Assembly: GCF_015832195.1 (NCBI RefSeq)
Contig: NC_052017.1
Location: forward strand, 51,413,652 to 51,477,651
Length of the DNA stretch: 64,000 nt
Reading direction: 5' to 3'
Source: Motacilla alba alba
Taxonomy: Eukaryota; Chordata; Aves; Passeriformes; Motacillidae
Positions within the stretch are counted from its first letter, which is position 1. Every line of letters begins with the position of its first letter. Below are positions 52,701-64,000 of this stretch, piece by piece. A program made the translations under genes and the position numbers. Under the pieces are notes generated by a model, which searched no databases, was not told the DNA's origin, and saw only the letters and a program-made list of their open reading frames with translations.

Positions 52701-54500
52701 AACACAACATGTGCAGAACTGTTAATGACAATTAGACTTTAAAAGCCTGCTGTGGGAAATCTCACACTGAAGCTTAGTGAATATTACAACAATCTCACTT
52801 GCCAATATCTCTCCCTCAGCAGGAATTTATGAAGAAAAAAACAACTTTGTTTGCATATTCACTGGCTCCTAGAAGCTGTCACTGTTGATGAATAAGGAGA
52901 AGGTCTTCTGTGTCCCTTGAGACTACTGTACTTCACTGAGTCACAGAAATATGAGAATCTTGGTTTACTGGCTCACAACTACCACATTATAGCACTTTTT
53001 ACCCAAGAAGTTTATTGTAGTATTTCCAAAATGCCTCCCTGATAGGTTGCTCCAAAATCTTCCTCTTCTGATAGTTAAACACTCTTCTTTTTTTTTTTTT
53101 TTTTTTTTTTTAGCTTGAATTTCATCATGGGCAACATACAATAATTTTTCCATTGCAAGTATGCTCCTTAATCATTGCTCACCTCCCTAGTGTAGATACA
53201 GCAGTATATTTATATCTCTCCCATTTTTATGAACAGCATCTATATACCATTCCAGCCTTTATTCTGCTAAACAAGCCAAAATGCTGTCAGCTTTCCTCAT
53301 TAAATAGACTCTCAATTCCCATTTTCAGCATCTGCTCCAATTTTAATGGATTTTTCTGGAGTATAACTGGCCAGCTCCCCTGCAGGCAGATTGCTGTGAC
53401 CTTGCACTCTGGTCAATACACCGTTACCCCTATTAAAGCTATGAACCCTTCATTCACAACTGTCCATTTCACTGAGGTCTTATACTACAGCATTCTAATT
53501 ATCCTCTGAAAAATTCACTGGGTTTTTTCCTTATTTGCTGTACAATTATTGCTAAAAAAAATGTCTCTTAAAAGCACTCCCAAATCCTCTCCTTCATTAC
53601 CTTACTACCAACCCTACTGTCTTTCCTCTAGCCCCAAGCATTCCCTTTGACAATAGCACATTGCTGCTCCCCTTTCTTCTGGATCCTCACTTACTGTAAG
53701 ATAATTTTATTAACCTGCTACTGGGCTACATGGGAAATTGCCAGTTATGATACTGCAACTGTACAAAGAGTGACAGCTACCAAATTGCTTTTCTTGCCAA
53801 AGAACAGTAGTGAGTTTTTCCACTGTGAAAGATATATTACAAACCCACATAATATTTTTTCTATTTATCTCCATCTTTCCTATTATTCTTTTCTTCAAAG
53901 TCTGTACTAAATCTTTGCATCCTGCCAAGGTCAACTAATGGTTGGTAATGGATGGCTTCATGATTCCTCCATTGGTTAAACAGGTCCTATACATACTGTT
54001 CCCCAACCACACAGTATTTGCTAATTTGCTCACTGTATGGATTAACATCACTAGGGGAATTGCAGTTTCATTTGCCAACTTTTATAATCCCAGTTAAACT
54101 GAGTAATAAATAATCTAAGTTTAGTTTTCACCCAAACCCAGTATGCAGTAATTTGTTCTCCTTTACTTATTCCCATTACCCTGTTTCACAGCCATGTTGT
54201 GTAATCTCTCTGCTACTAAATACTGAGCAAAAATACTAATTTTGCTTTTTACTAGATTTAGATTACCTTCAGTATCCTTACTGGTTTTTAACCTTATCCT
54301 TCTCTTAAATAAAACAAAACCTCACACCTCTTTCTTTGCTCTTTGTTACTTACATAGCTAAAGGGGTTTTGCCATTTTTACAGCAGTAGTTGGTTTCTTT
54401 CATAAGATCCTAGTCACCTACATTTTTGTAAATTTGACCTTTTTCCTCATGCTTTCTGAAAAAGCATGGGCTTTTTTAAAGATGCAAATCAGAACTTGAC
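49780..54500 (-). mobile_element. Possible very old LINE relic(s), pyrimidine-skewed block
   Basis: The + strand is strongly T/C-rich for several kb. Stretches near 50560-50870, 51130-51780 and 54190-54480 resemble phrases I associate with antisense copies of ancient L3/CR1-type LINEs in amniotes. Examples are TTCTTGACAAATCTATTCTG and CTGAAGCCCATTATCTCTAT. No intact reading frame remains. Identification is from memory of diverged families and is tentative. The boundaries are approximate, and more than one relic may be present. Confidence 0.3.
53088..53111. repeat. 24-nt poly-T run
   Basis: Uninterrupted T run inside the pyrimidine-rich block. No flanking element was recognised. Confidence 0.9.
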
Positions 54501-57500
54501 GGCCAAGAAGAATTCAAAAGATACGATCATCCAGGCACAGGCTTTTGGCTAACAGACCATTTCAGTGACTAATGGAAAAAGTGGATCTGTTCCTCTTTCT
54601 CTCTCCTTCCTCCTAGTCTCAAAATGTAGAAATTATGGGAAGAGGTGCTAATGAACACCTCGCAGGGGCAGATGAAGCCCTGCACTGACTGGGAGTAGCT
54701 GGCTGCACAGCCTTGTACCCATGACTCTATCGTACAATGTGTGAGCAAGATTGCATTAGGTAATGCTAATAAGGGGCCATGAGTCCCTTGGTCACCACTG
54801 CTCTTCGGTAAAAACATACCAGCTCCCCATGCTGTTTCCACAAGGCTAAAAAAGGGATCTGCTATACCTAAAAGGGGGAGGGGGGGAAGAAAGCAGGAGG
54901 AAAGAGAAGAGTATTGTTCAGACATGGAGCCATTTCACACACTTTGCATCATGATCCACACACCAACACTGTGCTGAGGGCAGCTGTACCTCTGCTAGTT
55001 TTGATTCCTTAGCAAGGCATGAATAACAATGTAAACACTTCTCTACATGGTCTGAAACTGCAGCAGAGGACTTTCAAGTTTGACACAGGAAGAAATTTGA
55101 CCAAGGGAACAACAGCAGAGATGGCTGCCTGTGGAGGAAACCCTTCTTGGTGGTGTTTTTCAAAACCTGGTCAAGCAAACATGTCAGGAACAGTCCTGAC
55201 CTCTTTCAGCTGAAAGATGGGTGAGAAATTTGTTTGTCCTCTAGGTTGTTGCTGTATTTTTGATTGTGAATGCTGGTGACTACCCGCAGTGACAGGCAGT
55301 GGATGGCACATCCTGTGTTACAGACTCTCTTGCCTTTTCACTACTGTCATTATCAAGGCTGTGCTATCTTGAGCACTACTCACTGTATTTGTGCTTTCAG
55401 TGCCAGGGCAGAGATAAGCTACATGCCTCATTTACAGCCAGTAAGGTCTTTCACTAGGTAGGAGCAGTACAGTCCTTGGTGGTTTTTTGTCTAGTTTTTC
55501 TCGCATTCCCTTGTCTCACATTGTTTCTCTTCTTCTCCCTTCTTGTACTACTGTAGTTCTCACCCTGCAAAAGTTGTAAAGCTGCTTTGCCTGAAGGTGC
55601 TTGTTCCCCACTCTGTCGTGATTCAGCAAAAGCCACTGAAGACGGAACCCAAACCTATGGACTTGTAAATACACTCTGAAGATCACAAGCCTCCATAAAC
55701 CAACTCTGAAGAAACAGGACTAAGATCACTCAGTGTGTCACAGCAACATGTCCGTAGTTTATGGTGAATCCTAGGCCTGAGTCTTTCACCTGTCCTAATC
55801 TCAAGGTAGTGACTAGGGCTGCTTTTTAAGCCCATGACATCGAGTCATTCAAAGAATATCAGAAGAAATAAGGTGTCCAGCTTGCAACAGCTTTCTTAGG
55901 CAAAAGGAATCCTCTTGTCCAACACTTGTTTTGTTGCTCCTTTTTATTGATACTGGCCAGCCACAGCTATTCCAACATCTTTCACCTCTTCCTAATCATG
56001 GAGGATTACATATGTTTTCTACTAACTGAAATTTTCCCAGACTTACAAATCTTGTCAGGATTGGAAATAACTCCTTTTAGAATTGAACATTAGGCAAATT
56101 ATTATAAAGGGTACATTTTAACAGCAGCAAGCTCTCTCCATTTTCATCACAGATGGTAAAGACCTCTAAGAACATTTACAGACATCTTTGCATGATTGCA
56201 GCATTAGTTGTATTGCTCAGGACGTGCAAATCAAAAACCACTGGCAATAAGGGGATAAGGAACATAAACATTTGATTGTAACAAAATCCATTCTTTAAAA
56301 CAAGCTGAAGTGCAAGAACTGCTGTTCAGGCTTATCATTTATTAGCAGGCAGTCATCAGAACAGAAGTGCAGCAGACTTCATGACACTGCCTTTTCTGCT
56401 ACAAAACAAAAGACAAGAAAAGAAAATAAGAAGACAACTGTATTAGAGAAACATTTATTTTGTGGTTGAATAGCAAAGTGTCTTCTCAGATTCACAGGAA
56501 TCTCTGAGATCTTAAATAGCAAAATTATACAATAATAGAGATCAGTTATTTACAGCAGCCAGAGAAATGTTACTACTGACAACAATATAATGACATCTCA
56601 CACAGACTATTTGACTAGTGACTGAACATAGGACTGAACTTAATCCAAAGCCTGCAAGTCCTTTGCAATTAAAATGCAAAACCTAATCCTGCAGATTTGA
56701 TTTCATAATATCATGTTTTTTACAAGCAGCAACCCCCCATAGCTTATTAGACCTAAACAGCTTTAAATAATTTAGTAGAATAATATATTCTTATACAATG
56801 GTGGAGGTAAAAAGAAACTAGGAAGTGCAGATAAAGGGAGGTGAAGAGAGAATTAGGAAATCCTTTCCTATAGGCTACTATAGGTCTATGGCAGTGATTA
56901 AGGAATAAAAGGTTTGCTGTAGAGCACAAAGGATACACCACAGACAGAGCGTGGCCTGAAGAGATGACCAGAGAAAAAGCAAAAGCTTTGTCTGAAAGTA
57001 TGAAAGACTATATTTATGTTCAATAAAAGTATCACCCCGATTTGCAGCAGGTAAAAACTACTCCATCTCCACTGATCTGCTGTCCTATTTGACACTTGCT
57101 GAGAAATTGCCATACCTTGTTTTTCCACATACTGCTTTTAAATAAAGCAGTGCACAGCCCTGTTCTCCATTATGTGTCACATCAGGGTCCATTCCTGAAG
57201 CTCCTGCCTCTCTCAGTTAATTTCACCTGGATGTCTACAATCAGAAATAGAATGAGATTAATGCCAGCTGCTACAATGGTTTCCCAGAATTTAAAAAGCA
57301 CTTTAGCATGGGTGCTGAAGTCATATACTCATCATCCTGTCTCCATGGAGCAAAGCATGGATGGAGCTGTTGCTTGCACATATCTGGAGCCCTTGTACAT
57401 GAAAATAAATGAGCACTATTATTCTGTAATAAGAATGATCACAGATGCTGAAAGAACCACTGAACATGTCACAGCTAGAGCTATGCAGATTCCTGATGGG

Positions 57501-59640
57501 TGCTCACACTCGTTCCACAAGCCACATGCTATACCACATCATGGTATAGCTCCCATGGAGTGTAGTGGGAAGGGCAGCTGTGTGCTAGTCCTCAGAAGGT
57601 TGACTCTGTGATATATGATGCTCTTTCCCACCTTGTTAGTTAGGTTAATTTACAACTCATGCTCGAAATCAAGCAGCAAAATGCATAGGAAAGCACAGCA
57701 TCACTAATGATTTATGTATGGATTCTGTTTTTTAGTCCTGACTGAAAATGTAACAGATACATTATTTTACAATTTAAAAAGTGGCTCTAGTCTCATGATG
57801 AGCAGAGCATCAGACACTGCAGCATGTGAACAGGATTGGAGAAACAGAAAGGACGTAAGAGAAGGGTTTATGATTTCCTCTTGTGTAAAGAATGAATAGC
57901 CCATTGATCTGATAAGCAAAAACTTTCATCATTTACATGAAGAAACTGATTTCTAAGTAAGAATCAGGCTTTGTTTTAGACATTAGTTGGATTTTACCTA
58001 CATCACAGAAAGGAAAAGCCCTGCTTGCTGCAGGGCTGCATATTTGCCAATGCTGCGGAAGGCAGGTTACAGGAGTGCTTAGCTGGGGTGGTGAAGTAAG
58101 GGTGGGGGCTCAATGCTTTCAGTAGCATTTAGACATTTTCTGGATGAAAGCACAAATGTAATCATGACTTCAGAAGGCAAAGCCTCCTGCTTCATACTGC
58201 TGGAGATGAGAGATGTGAATTTATTATTGCTTAAAACTTATTTTACAGGTTGATGCCTCACTCAGCCCAACTTTTTTCCTCCTCCTTCATCCATGATTCA
58301 CATTTGGGCTATGAGAGCTCTACATGCACCAAAGGTAAAAGAGCAAAAGGAAAAAACACTCCCTGGAAAGAAGCCTGAAAGTCTTTTGAACTCTATCCCA
58401 CCTGCTAAGAACAAAAGAAGGCCTTGTATGCTTGAAACTAAACATACCACATTGCAACAAATGTGAAGAACAGTGAACATGAAAGAAGTGCTCCAGAAAA
58501 CAGGGTGTTAAACACAGCAGCATGCAGATAATCAAAAGGGAAGAGATGCCAACCCAGCAACCCCCAAATCCACAGCTGCAGAAGAAGGGAAGAACCCACT
58601 CTTGCAAGGTACCAGGGAGCATGTTCTCTCCTTACCTGTAGGCCTTGAGCAGGTACCAATTGGTATGATCCTGCTTTTATATTTCCGTAATTTTGATTCA
58701 ACAAGAGTAGAAGGTGTAAGAAAATAGAAACCACGCATAGTCATATTAAAAGCTCAACTCTCATCTTCATTATGGGAATGCCATTACTTATGCTGATGCA
58801 GCCGGTCTCCACTAAAGGTAGGAAACCATCCCAGATGAAAACATGTTATTTAAAATATTTACTCAGAGGCAAGAAATGTTTTGAAAAGGTTCTGAATTTA
58901 CCTTTTCAGGCACTGCAATACAGCACAAAAGACTTACCCATTAAAGAATACATGATGCATAAAATGATTTTTTTAATTATCAAAGAAGAGGATATTTTGT
59001 AGATTACTCTAATTTTTAAGTGACTGGTTCCGGAGCAAATACAAAGTACTTCATGTCAGACAGGTTGCTTGGAATTTCTGCTTTGTCATCAGCTTAATTT
59101 ATAAAAATAAATAAAATGAAGCAAGTATTAATTCAAATTCACATCCTGTGACAAGGTAACAGAATGTCCTATTTATTCACATGTATATTGCTACAAGCAA
59201 CTGTAAACTGAAACCAGTGCCAGGACAGATGTCACCTATATTTAATCTTACACACTGAATATGTATTTTGATAGCAATAAAATTACCCAATGCATAAAAC
59301 TAAAGATCAATAAGTCTGCACAGTGCCCAGTTATTGAATTAATGCTTTATGGTCCGTCTGACCTGCAATTACTGGCAAAAAGGAATGGCATAGTCTGGAG
59401 TAAATATTTCACGGGATAATGAGGTCTCCCCTGACTGTATTTTTACACAATGCTGTGTGCAGCGTTTGGCCGGATTTCAGGCTTTCTGCCGGCTCGCTCT
59501 ACACAACGATGTTTCAGTACGCAGTATCAATTCCTGAAGGCTATGACTATATCGGCAGCACGTACCATTTATTTGTGAATAGAAAAGATTTATCCTCAGT
59601 GATTGTACAGTGTCCTCTCATCTGAAGCTCTTCTCCTAGC
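54501..59640. other. Intergenic region upstream of the LANCL2 CpG island
   Basis: No supported gene. Contains many chance reading frames, the longest 171 codons at 57096-57611 with no recognisable domain. The last 500 bp (about 59150-59640) has homeobox-type ATTA/TAAT sites and rising CpG content, and may be distal regulatory sequence (see findings). Confidence 0.7.
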
Positions 59641-60166
59641 TTAAAGCGGAGGTGTCAAAAGACAACGGGCTAAATTCATGGTGACACAGTGCCCTGGCAT
59701 TCAGCTCCCCCCCTCCCAGGACTGGATCCGAGACACAAACGCGCGATTCACACGGGATCCAGACGCTGCTCCTCCCCAGGTGGGATGCGATCCCACCCTC
59801 ACGTCCACCACCGCCGATCTCTGAGGGCCTTCCCCACCCACCGCCGCCAGCCCCCTCCAGGGCTTTGAGGTTTTCTGATGTCTTTCGGGGGAGCTTGGGG
59901 CTGTTTTTCTAGTATGTTTTGCGTTGTTGGTACTGGCTCCCCGTCGACCGAACGGTGAGCGCGTCCAGGCCAAAATTACACCCCGGGGGCGGGTCGAGGG
60001 AAGGAGACCATCCCCCTTCTCCGCGGGGAGCTGCCTCCTCTCGCCGGCTGAGGGGCGGTCGCCGCCGGCTGCGCTGTCCCCGCCGGGCGGTAGCCGAGGA
60101 CCGCGTCTCTGCCTCTCGCCGGGGCTGGCCGGGGACCGGCGCGCCGGGCGCGGGGGCTGCCGGCGG

Positions 60167-60277
60167 ATGAGCGCGGCCCGGCGGCGGCTGCGGATGAGCC
60201 GGGCGAAGGAGCTGGTGGCGTACTGCCTGTTCCTGGGGCTGTCCGTGCCCCTCCTGCTGCTGCTGCCGCTCCTCTGA
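60167..60277 (+). CDS. Short ORF with hydrophobic C-terminus (uORF or micropeptide candidate)
   Basis: A 36-codon reading frame lies 600 bp before the LANCL2 start. It encodes a basic N-terminus (MSAARRRLRM SRAKELV in two parts), then a hydrophobic stretch AYCLFLGLSVPLL extended by LLLPLL to the stop. The layout resembles a tail-anchored or C-terminal single-span membrane micropeptide. A second in-frame ATG sits at codon 10. Both starts have a C at position -3, a weak context. I do not recognise a family. It may be an upstream ORF in the LANCL2 leader, a separate small gene, or a chance frame in CpG-rich DNA, where stop codons are rare and CTG runs give leucines. Confidence 0.25.
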   Translation: MSAARRRLRMSRAKELVAYCLFLGLSVPLLLLLPLL

Positions 60278-60750
60278 GATGCGCCGGGCGGCGGCTCGCC
60301 CCCGCCGCGGGGGGACGGGCGGGAGGAGCTGGCGGCAGCCCCGCTCCGCCGCCCGGCGTGCGGCCGGCGGCAGCGGCAGCCCGAGGCACTGACGCTCCGG
60401 CGGGGGAGGATGAGGCGCTGGAACGAGCTTTGCAGCCGTGCCACCCAGCCTGCGCCGGCGGGCGGGCTGCCTCTTCCCGCGGGGGGGCCCGGCTGCGGCC
60501 CCGGCCGCGCTCTGCCCCTGTAGAGGCTGCGATGCCGCCGCGCTCGCCGCTCCCGCGCCTCGGGTGACAGGCACGCCGAGCAGAGCCGCGGCCTCGCAGC
60601 TTTCCCTTTCGCCTTCCAAAGTTGGGCTTCGGTGGCTCGGGGTCGGGGCGGCGGCGCCTCCACCCTGGAGCGGCCCCGATGGGCCCGCGGCCGCAGACCG
60701 TGTCACCGCGGCCGCCCTCCTGACCCAGCCCCCGCGCCCGCGGGACGGCT

Positions 60751-60782
60751 GCTGTAGCCGGGGGCGGCTGTAGCCGGGGGCG
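60751..60782. repeat. Perfect 16-bp tandem duplication in the LANCL2 promoter
   Basis: GCTGTAGCCGGGGGCG at 60751-60766 is repeated immediately at 60767-60782, about 100 bp before the start codon. Confidence 0.92.
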
Positions 60783-60877
60783 GCCGCGGCGCTCGCGTTG
60801 CTGCAAAGCCGCTCTGCGGGGCGGAGTGTGTCCCCGCCGGCTCGCCGTGCGGGGAGGCGGGCCGGGGGCCGGCTGAG

Positions 60878-61078
60878 ATGGGAGAGAGCATGTCCAAGAG
60901 GCTGAAGCTGCAGCTGGGCGGTGAAGCGGAGATGGAGGAGCGGGCTTTCGCCAACCCCTACCCCGACTACCAGCCCCAGGGAGCCGTGGCAGCCACCAGC
61001 GCGGCGGACGCCCACCGGGACAGGGCGCTGCAGCCGCCGGCGGAGGAGGAGTCCCTCCCCTTCGGCGCCGATGGGAAG
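60878..61078 (+). CDS. LANCL2: LANCL2 exon 1 (N-terminus)
   Basis: The exon starts MGESMSKRLKLQLGGEAEME and continues ERAFANPYPDYQ. It ends SLPFGADGK at a phase-0 GTGAGT donor after 67 codons. This matches the N-terminus of vertebrate LANCL2, a LanC-like protein of the bacterial lanthionine-cyclase fold. The family binds glutathione and zinc, and LANCL2 is linked to abscisic-acid binding and Akt signalling. Gly2 and the basic SKRLK run fit the known N-myristoylation and phosphoinositide-dependent plasma-membrane attachment. The zinc-binding catalytic repeats are in later exons outside the window. The start is supported by a strong Kozak context (G at -3, G at +4). The middle of the exon (residues about 34-55) diverges from human, as this linker does in general. 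Confidence 0.95.
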
Positions 61079-64000
61079 GTGAGTCCCGGGTGGCGGGCGG
61101 GCGCCGCGTCCCGGGTCCCCGGGCTCGGCCTTACCCGCGGGTTGCAGCGGCGGCTCCGCGGCGCTGGGTTCCGCCCCGGGGCGGCTCCGGCGGGGCCGGT
61201 GGGGCTGCCCGCGGCCTGCGCGCCGGCCGAGCTCGGGGCGGCCGCCGCGGCCTCGGGGGCGCCCGAGGAGAGGGAGCGGCGGGGTGAACTGAGGGAAGGA
61301 GCGGCAGCTCAGCCCGGCCGCACGGCTCCGAGTCGGCAGCAGCGGCTCTTAATTCGGGCTGTTTGTTTTACTCCGGTACGGGAATGAACGCGGTGCCCCA
61401 GCTGGAACGCCGTATAGCAGAACAGCTATAGCTGCTCATACCGCGATGGTTTGGTGTCTCAGAAGAAGTTGTCAGCAGAAGTTGCCTGAGTTTCTCCAGA
61501 GAAAACGCATAGGGGAATGGAAAAGATGAACGCCCAACTAGAGAAGGAAAGTTTATTCTTGGGTAACAGCAACGCTCACTCATTAGGTGGAGCTAGACTG
61601 TTCTCACGTGTTTATTTACTGACGCGTGCACTTTTGTAGGTTCAGGTGCGCCTTGATAGGCGCCTGGCATGTTGGCTCATGCTCGCAGAAGGTCTGCCTG
61701 GTAGGACTGATCACACAAGGTTTGCAGTCTTTCTGCTCTGTTTATCTCCTCGATGCCATGTCCTGCTGTTTGGTATATTATGAGAGTCTTAGGTTTTAAG
61801 TAGAGAAGCTGCTCTGGCCTGGTCTGTTAACATGCAGGCCGGATTAATCTGCAGAAGGAATGCCAGAATATGGACTTTCTGTCATTTAGCCCCTCTGCAG
61901 CCTCATCCTTCAATACTGTGCAGCTTTATCTTTTGCATGGAAAACACTGCATGGTGACAAGCACAAATGCACTGAGGGTGGGAAGTTAGCTTCCTAACTC
62001 TCTTGATTGTATGCTGGGATGAGGAAAGCTGTTGATACCGGCTCTGTATTTTCCTGCTTGTGGCAGGCAATATGGAATATTACCTTGACTTACTGATGGA
62101 GTGAGTCAAGGGTGATGATGCCCAACAGTGGGAGGGACATTCGCTCTGACCATTGTAAGTACCTCCAGGACACCATCAGTCCAAGGCAATGAAAGGTTTC
62201 ACCAAGTTGTTTATGACTGAGGTTTATGAAGTTGTATGTGGCTAAGCAGAGTGCACAAAAGAGAATGCTTTGGGGCTTCAGTGTCTAACTCCTGCAGGTA
62301 ATTGCAGCTGTCAAAAGCAGAGCATTTGAGAAGGTTTAAAAACCAAGAATAGGTTCAAAAGTGAAATCTGCTTTGTTTTGTACACAGCTCCCTGGCAGTA
62401 TGCTGAGTGTTGGTAAAACTATTTTTTTTTCCTTGTGGAAGAGAACTGTCATTTCTTTGTTCTTTTGTATCTGGCTTAGTCTATAAAAATCATCCAATTA
62501 TGATGAGTTCAGCTATAAAGGCAGAGAGGAGATGGCAGAACCGCTATAGCTATATATTGTTGATAAATTGGTAAAAAAACATACCGAGTCCCTTGTAGGC
62601 CAGTCATCTTGTGTACCTGCTTTGAATCCCACACTTCATATCCATATTTTAAAACAGAAAATACTCTTTCATTTACTGCTGATCTAGATGGTCTAAAGCT
62701 TTCTCAAGTGAGATAACCAGAAGAATGGTGAGATATCAAAAGAAGATGAACATCCTTGAAGATGAACACTACATCCTAGAAGATGAACATCTGTACATTT
62801 TAGAGTATACTAGCTCTATTGCAGAATAGTTCAACTCTAATCTACTTCAGATTTGATCCTCAAATTAATCCAAATTGAGAGACGTTCTGTGGCAGAGCTG
62901 AAATGAGTTAGTCAAGAATTTCTGGCTCTGTGTTCACATTAGGAATGCCTGTTATGCTCTCCTATGCATGAGAATGGTGTTTTACAGTGTATGCGTTATG
63001 TGTTTTTCCCCAGCATTAATGGTGGATAACATTCCTTTTTAGAAAGTGGCAGTCAGCAGCTATATGTGCAGGTGTGTTCAGAAAATATGTTAGAGCACCT
63101 GAGTAGTCTTGTATTTGATAAAAGGTGGTGACTAGACTTAGTTTAGGAGGATGAAGTGCCTTTGGAAAAAAAAAATCTTCTGTACTTTCTTAAAACCATG
63201 TAATTACAGCAGTCCTGTGCATTTCATAGGAGAAGGCAGAAGCAAATGTACATTTTCTTTTGGTTTTGCATCTGCAAAATCTCAGGAGTCATTTTATGTA
63301 TATCTGGGCTAGAATATAGCTGTGAGAATATTTATGTGTATTTATATTCTTTGAAGTATTTGCATGCTGTCACTGCTAGTATTATCTTTTTGTGACATTT
63401 CATGATGGGTACTTTTGGGGCGCCTCTGTTGTTGTTGTGATTTTCAGTTTATGTTTTAGTGTTTTATTTTTGCATTTAATGACTCCTTTCCATCAGAGAA
63501 ATGTCTTTGCTTGCCTAAAGCCCCAGTGAAGACAAAAGGACTTTACACAGGGTAGGAAGTCTGTTCTGTAAACTTCTGTACACAAGCACACAGGTTTCCT
63601 AAAAACAAGAGCATCTTTCAGAAGGCCTCAGTGCAATGCATAATGCCTTCCGTCTGCTGCTGAGTGGAGTGAGGAGCGCTGAGTGACTCACATAATGACA
63701 GCCTGAGGTGTATGGGGCTCTGCTGTTGTCATGGAAGGCAATGCATTATTAATCCATTCAATTTCTTAGTCTGTCATGATTGCCATCTAAAATTCACCTG
63801 GTTGATAAAAGGACAAGACGTTCTTCAGGGCATTGTCTGAAAGGTGAGACAGTCACCATATAAACATCTCCATATGGAAGTGTGTGTGGGTAAAATATTG
63901 TTCAGAAATCCTGAAGGTATGGGAGTAGGAGAAGCTGAATTTGAGGTTGCTGATTTGCTTTCTTATAAGTAGTCACAGAAAACACTGCAGCTATCTGTGC
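61079..64000 (+). other. LANCL2: LANCL2 intron 1 (partial)
   Basis: Begins GTGAGT inside the CpG island and runs past the window edge; no second exon was found. It holds three GAAGATGAACA units at about 62741-62792. Otherwise it is AT-rich with short A/T runs and no recognisable transposon. Confidence 0.85.

Larger units (their letters stand above)
59900..61350 (+). promoter_or_regulatory. LANCL2: CpG island with LANCL2 promoter and 5' region
   Basis: The base composition changes abruptly from AT-rich to very GC- and CpG-rich around 59.9 kb and returns around 61.35 kb. No TATA box is positioned before the gene. GC boxes of the Sp1 type occur, for example GGGGCGG at 60818-60824 and GAGGCGGGCC near 60855. 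A 16-bp motif is tandemly duplicated at 60751-60782. This is the usual architecture of a broadly expressed housekeeping promoter. The transcription start is not visible from sequence alone. Confidence 0.88.

Noticed and set aside
53153..53509. 118-codon frame in the pyrimidine-rich block
   Set aside because: T/C skew removes stop codons in this frame. The product is a Leu/Ile/Ser/Tyr-rich chance sequence with no known family.
57096..57611. 171-codon intergenic frame
   Set aside because: No recognisable domain, no splice or promoter context, and composition like translated noncoding DNA. Most likely chance.
59701..61015. Two overlapping long minus-strand reading frames (320 and 368 codons) and a 276-codon frame across the LANCL2 CpG island
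   Set aside because: They are rich in Arg, Pro, Ala and Gly, as expected where stop codons are rare in GC-rich DNA. They overlap each other in different frames and lie opposite the LANCL2 promoter. No domain is recognisable.
60878..61387. LANCL2 first-exon frame continuing to 169 codons
   Set aside because: The protein matches LANCL2 only up to residue 67, where a GTGAGT donor occurs. The rest is intron read-through.
61079..64000. Search for LANCL2 exon 2
   Set aside because: No segment encoding the expected continuation of the family was found. Intron 1 runs past the window end.

Overview
The window is avian nuclear DNA, most likely from a songbird (passerine). It carries the 3' half of the epidermal growth factor receptor gene (EGFR) on the + strand, then about 34 kb of intergenic sequence, then the CpG-island promoter and first coding exon of LANCL2, also on the + strand. 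Spliced genes with GT-AG introns, CR1-type LINE fragments, a solo retroviral LTR of a type I associate with passerines, and the EGFR-LANCL2 order known from other amniotes support this. I cannot name the species.

Layout. 1-5303: the intron before the first visible EGFR exon. 5304-25142: thirteen EGFR coding exons, matching human exons 16-28. They total 1762 nt and give 586 residues plus a stop. They encode the end of the extracellular domain, the membrane helix, the juxtamembrane segment, the complete tyrosine kinase and the whole tyrosine-rich tail. Every exon has AG/GT boundaries and most match the human exon length exactly. The upstream ligand-binding exons lie outside the window. 25143 onward: probable EGFR 3' UTR, then intergenic DNA with simple repeats, CR1 remnants, one 1319-bp solo LTR with a 5-bp target-site duplication (35494-36812), and a pyrimidine-skewed block (about 49.8-54.5 kb) that looks like very old LINE sequence. 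About 59.9-61.35 kb: a CpG island holding the LANCL2 promoter, a short hydrophobic upstream ORF and LANCL2 exon 1 (60878-61078). 61079-64000: the start of LANCL2 intron 1.

EGFR is a cell-surface receptor kinase. LANCL2 is a membrane-associated LanC-like protein. They are neighbours by conserved synteny, and nothing in the sequence shows that they work together.

I saw no prokaryote-style defence system, CRISPR array, tRNA or rRNA gene. The points most worth following up are: a NAGNAG tandem acceptor at EGFR exon 27; bird-specific phosphotyrosine motifs in the EGFR tail (an extra YxN, an extra NPxY and an extra C-terminal tyrosine); a 36-residue ORF ending in a hydrophobic segment upstream of LANCL2; an imperfect palindrome in the solo LTR; and the ancient-repeat block.
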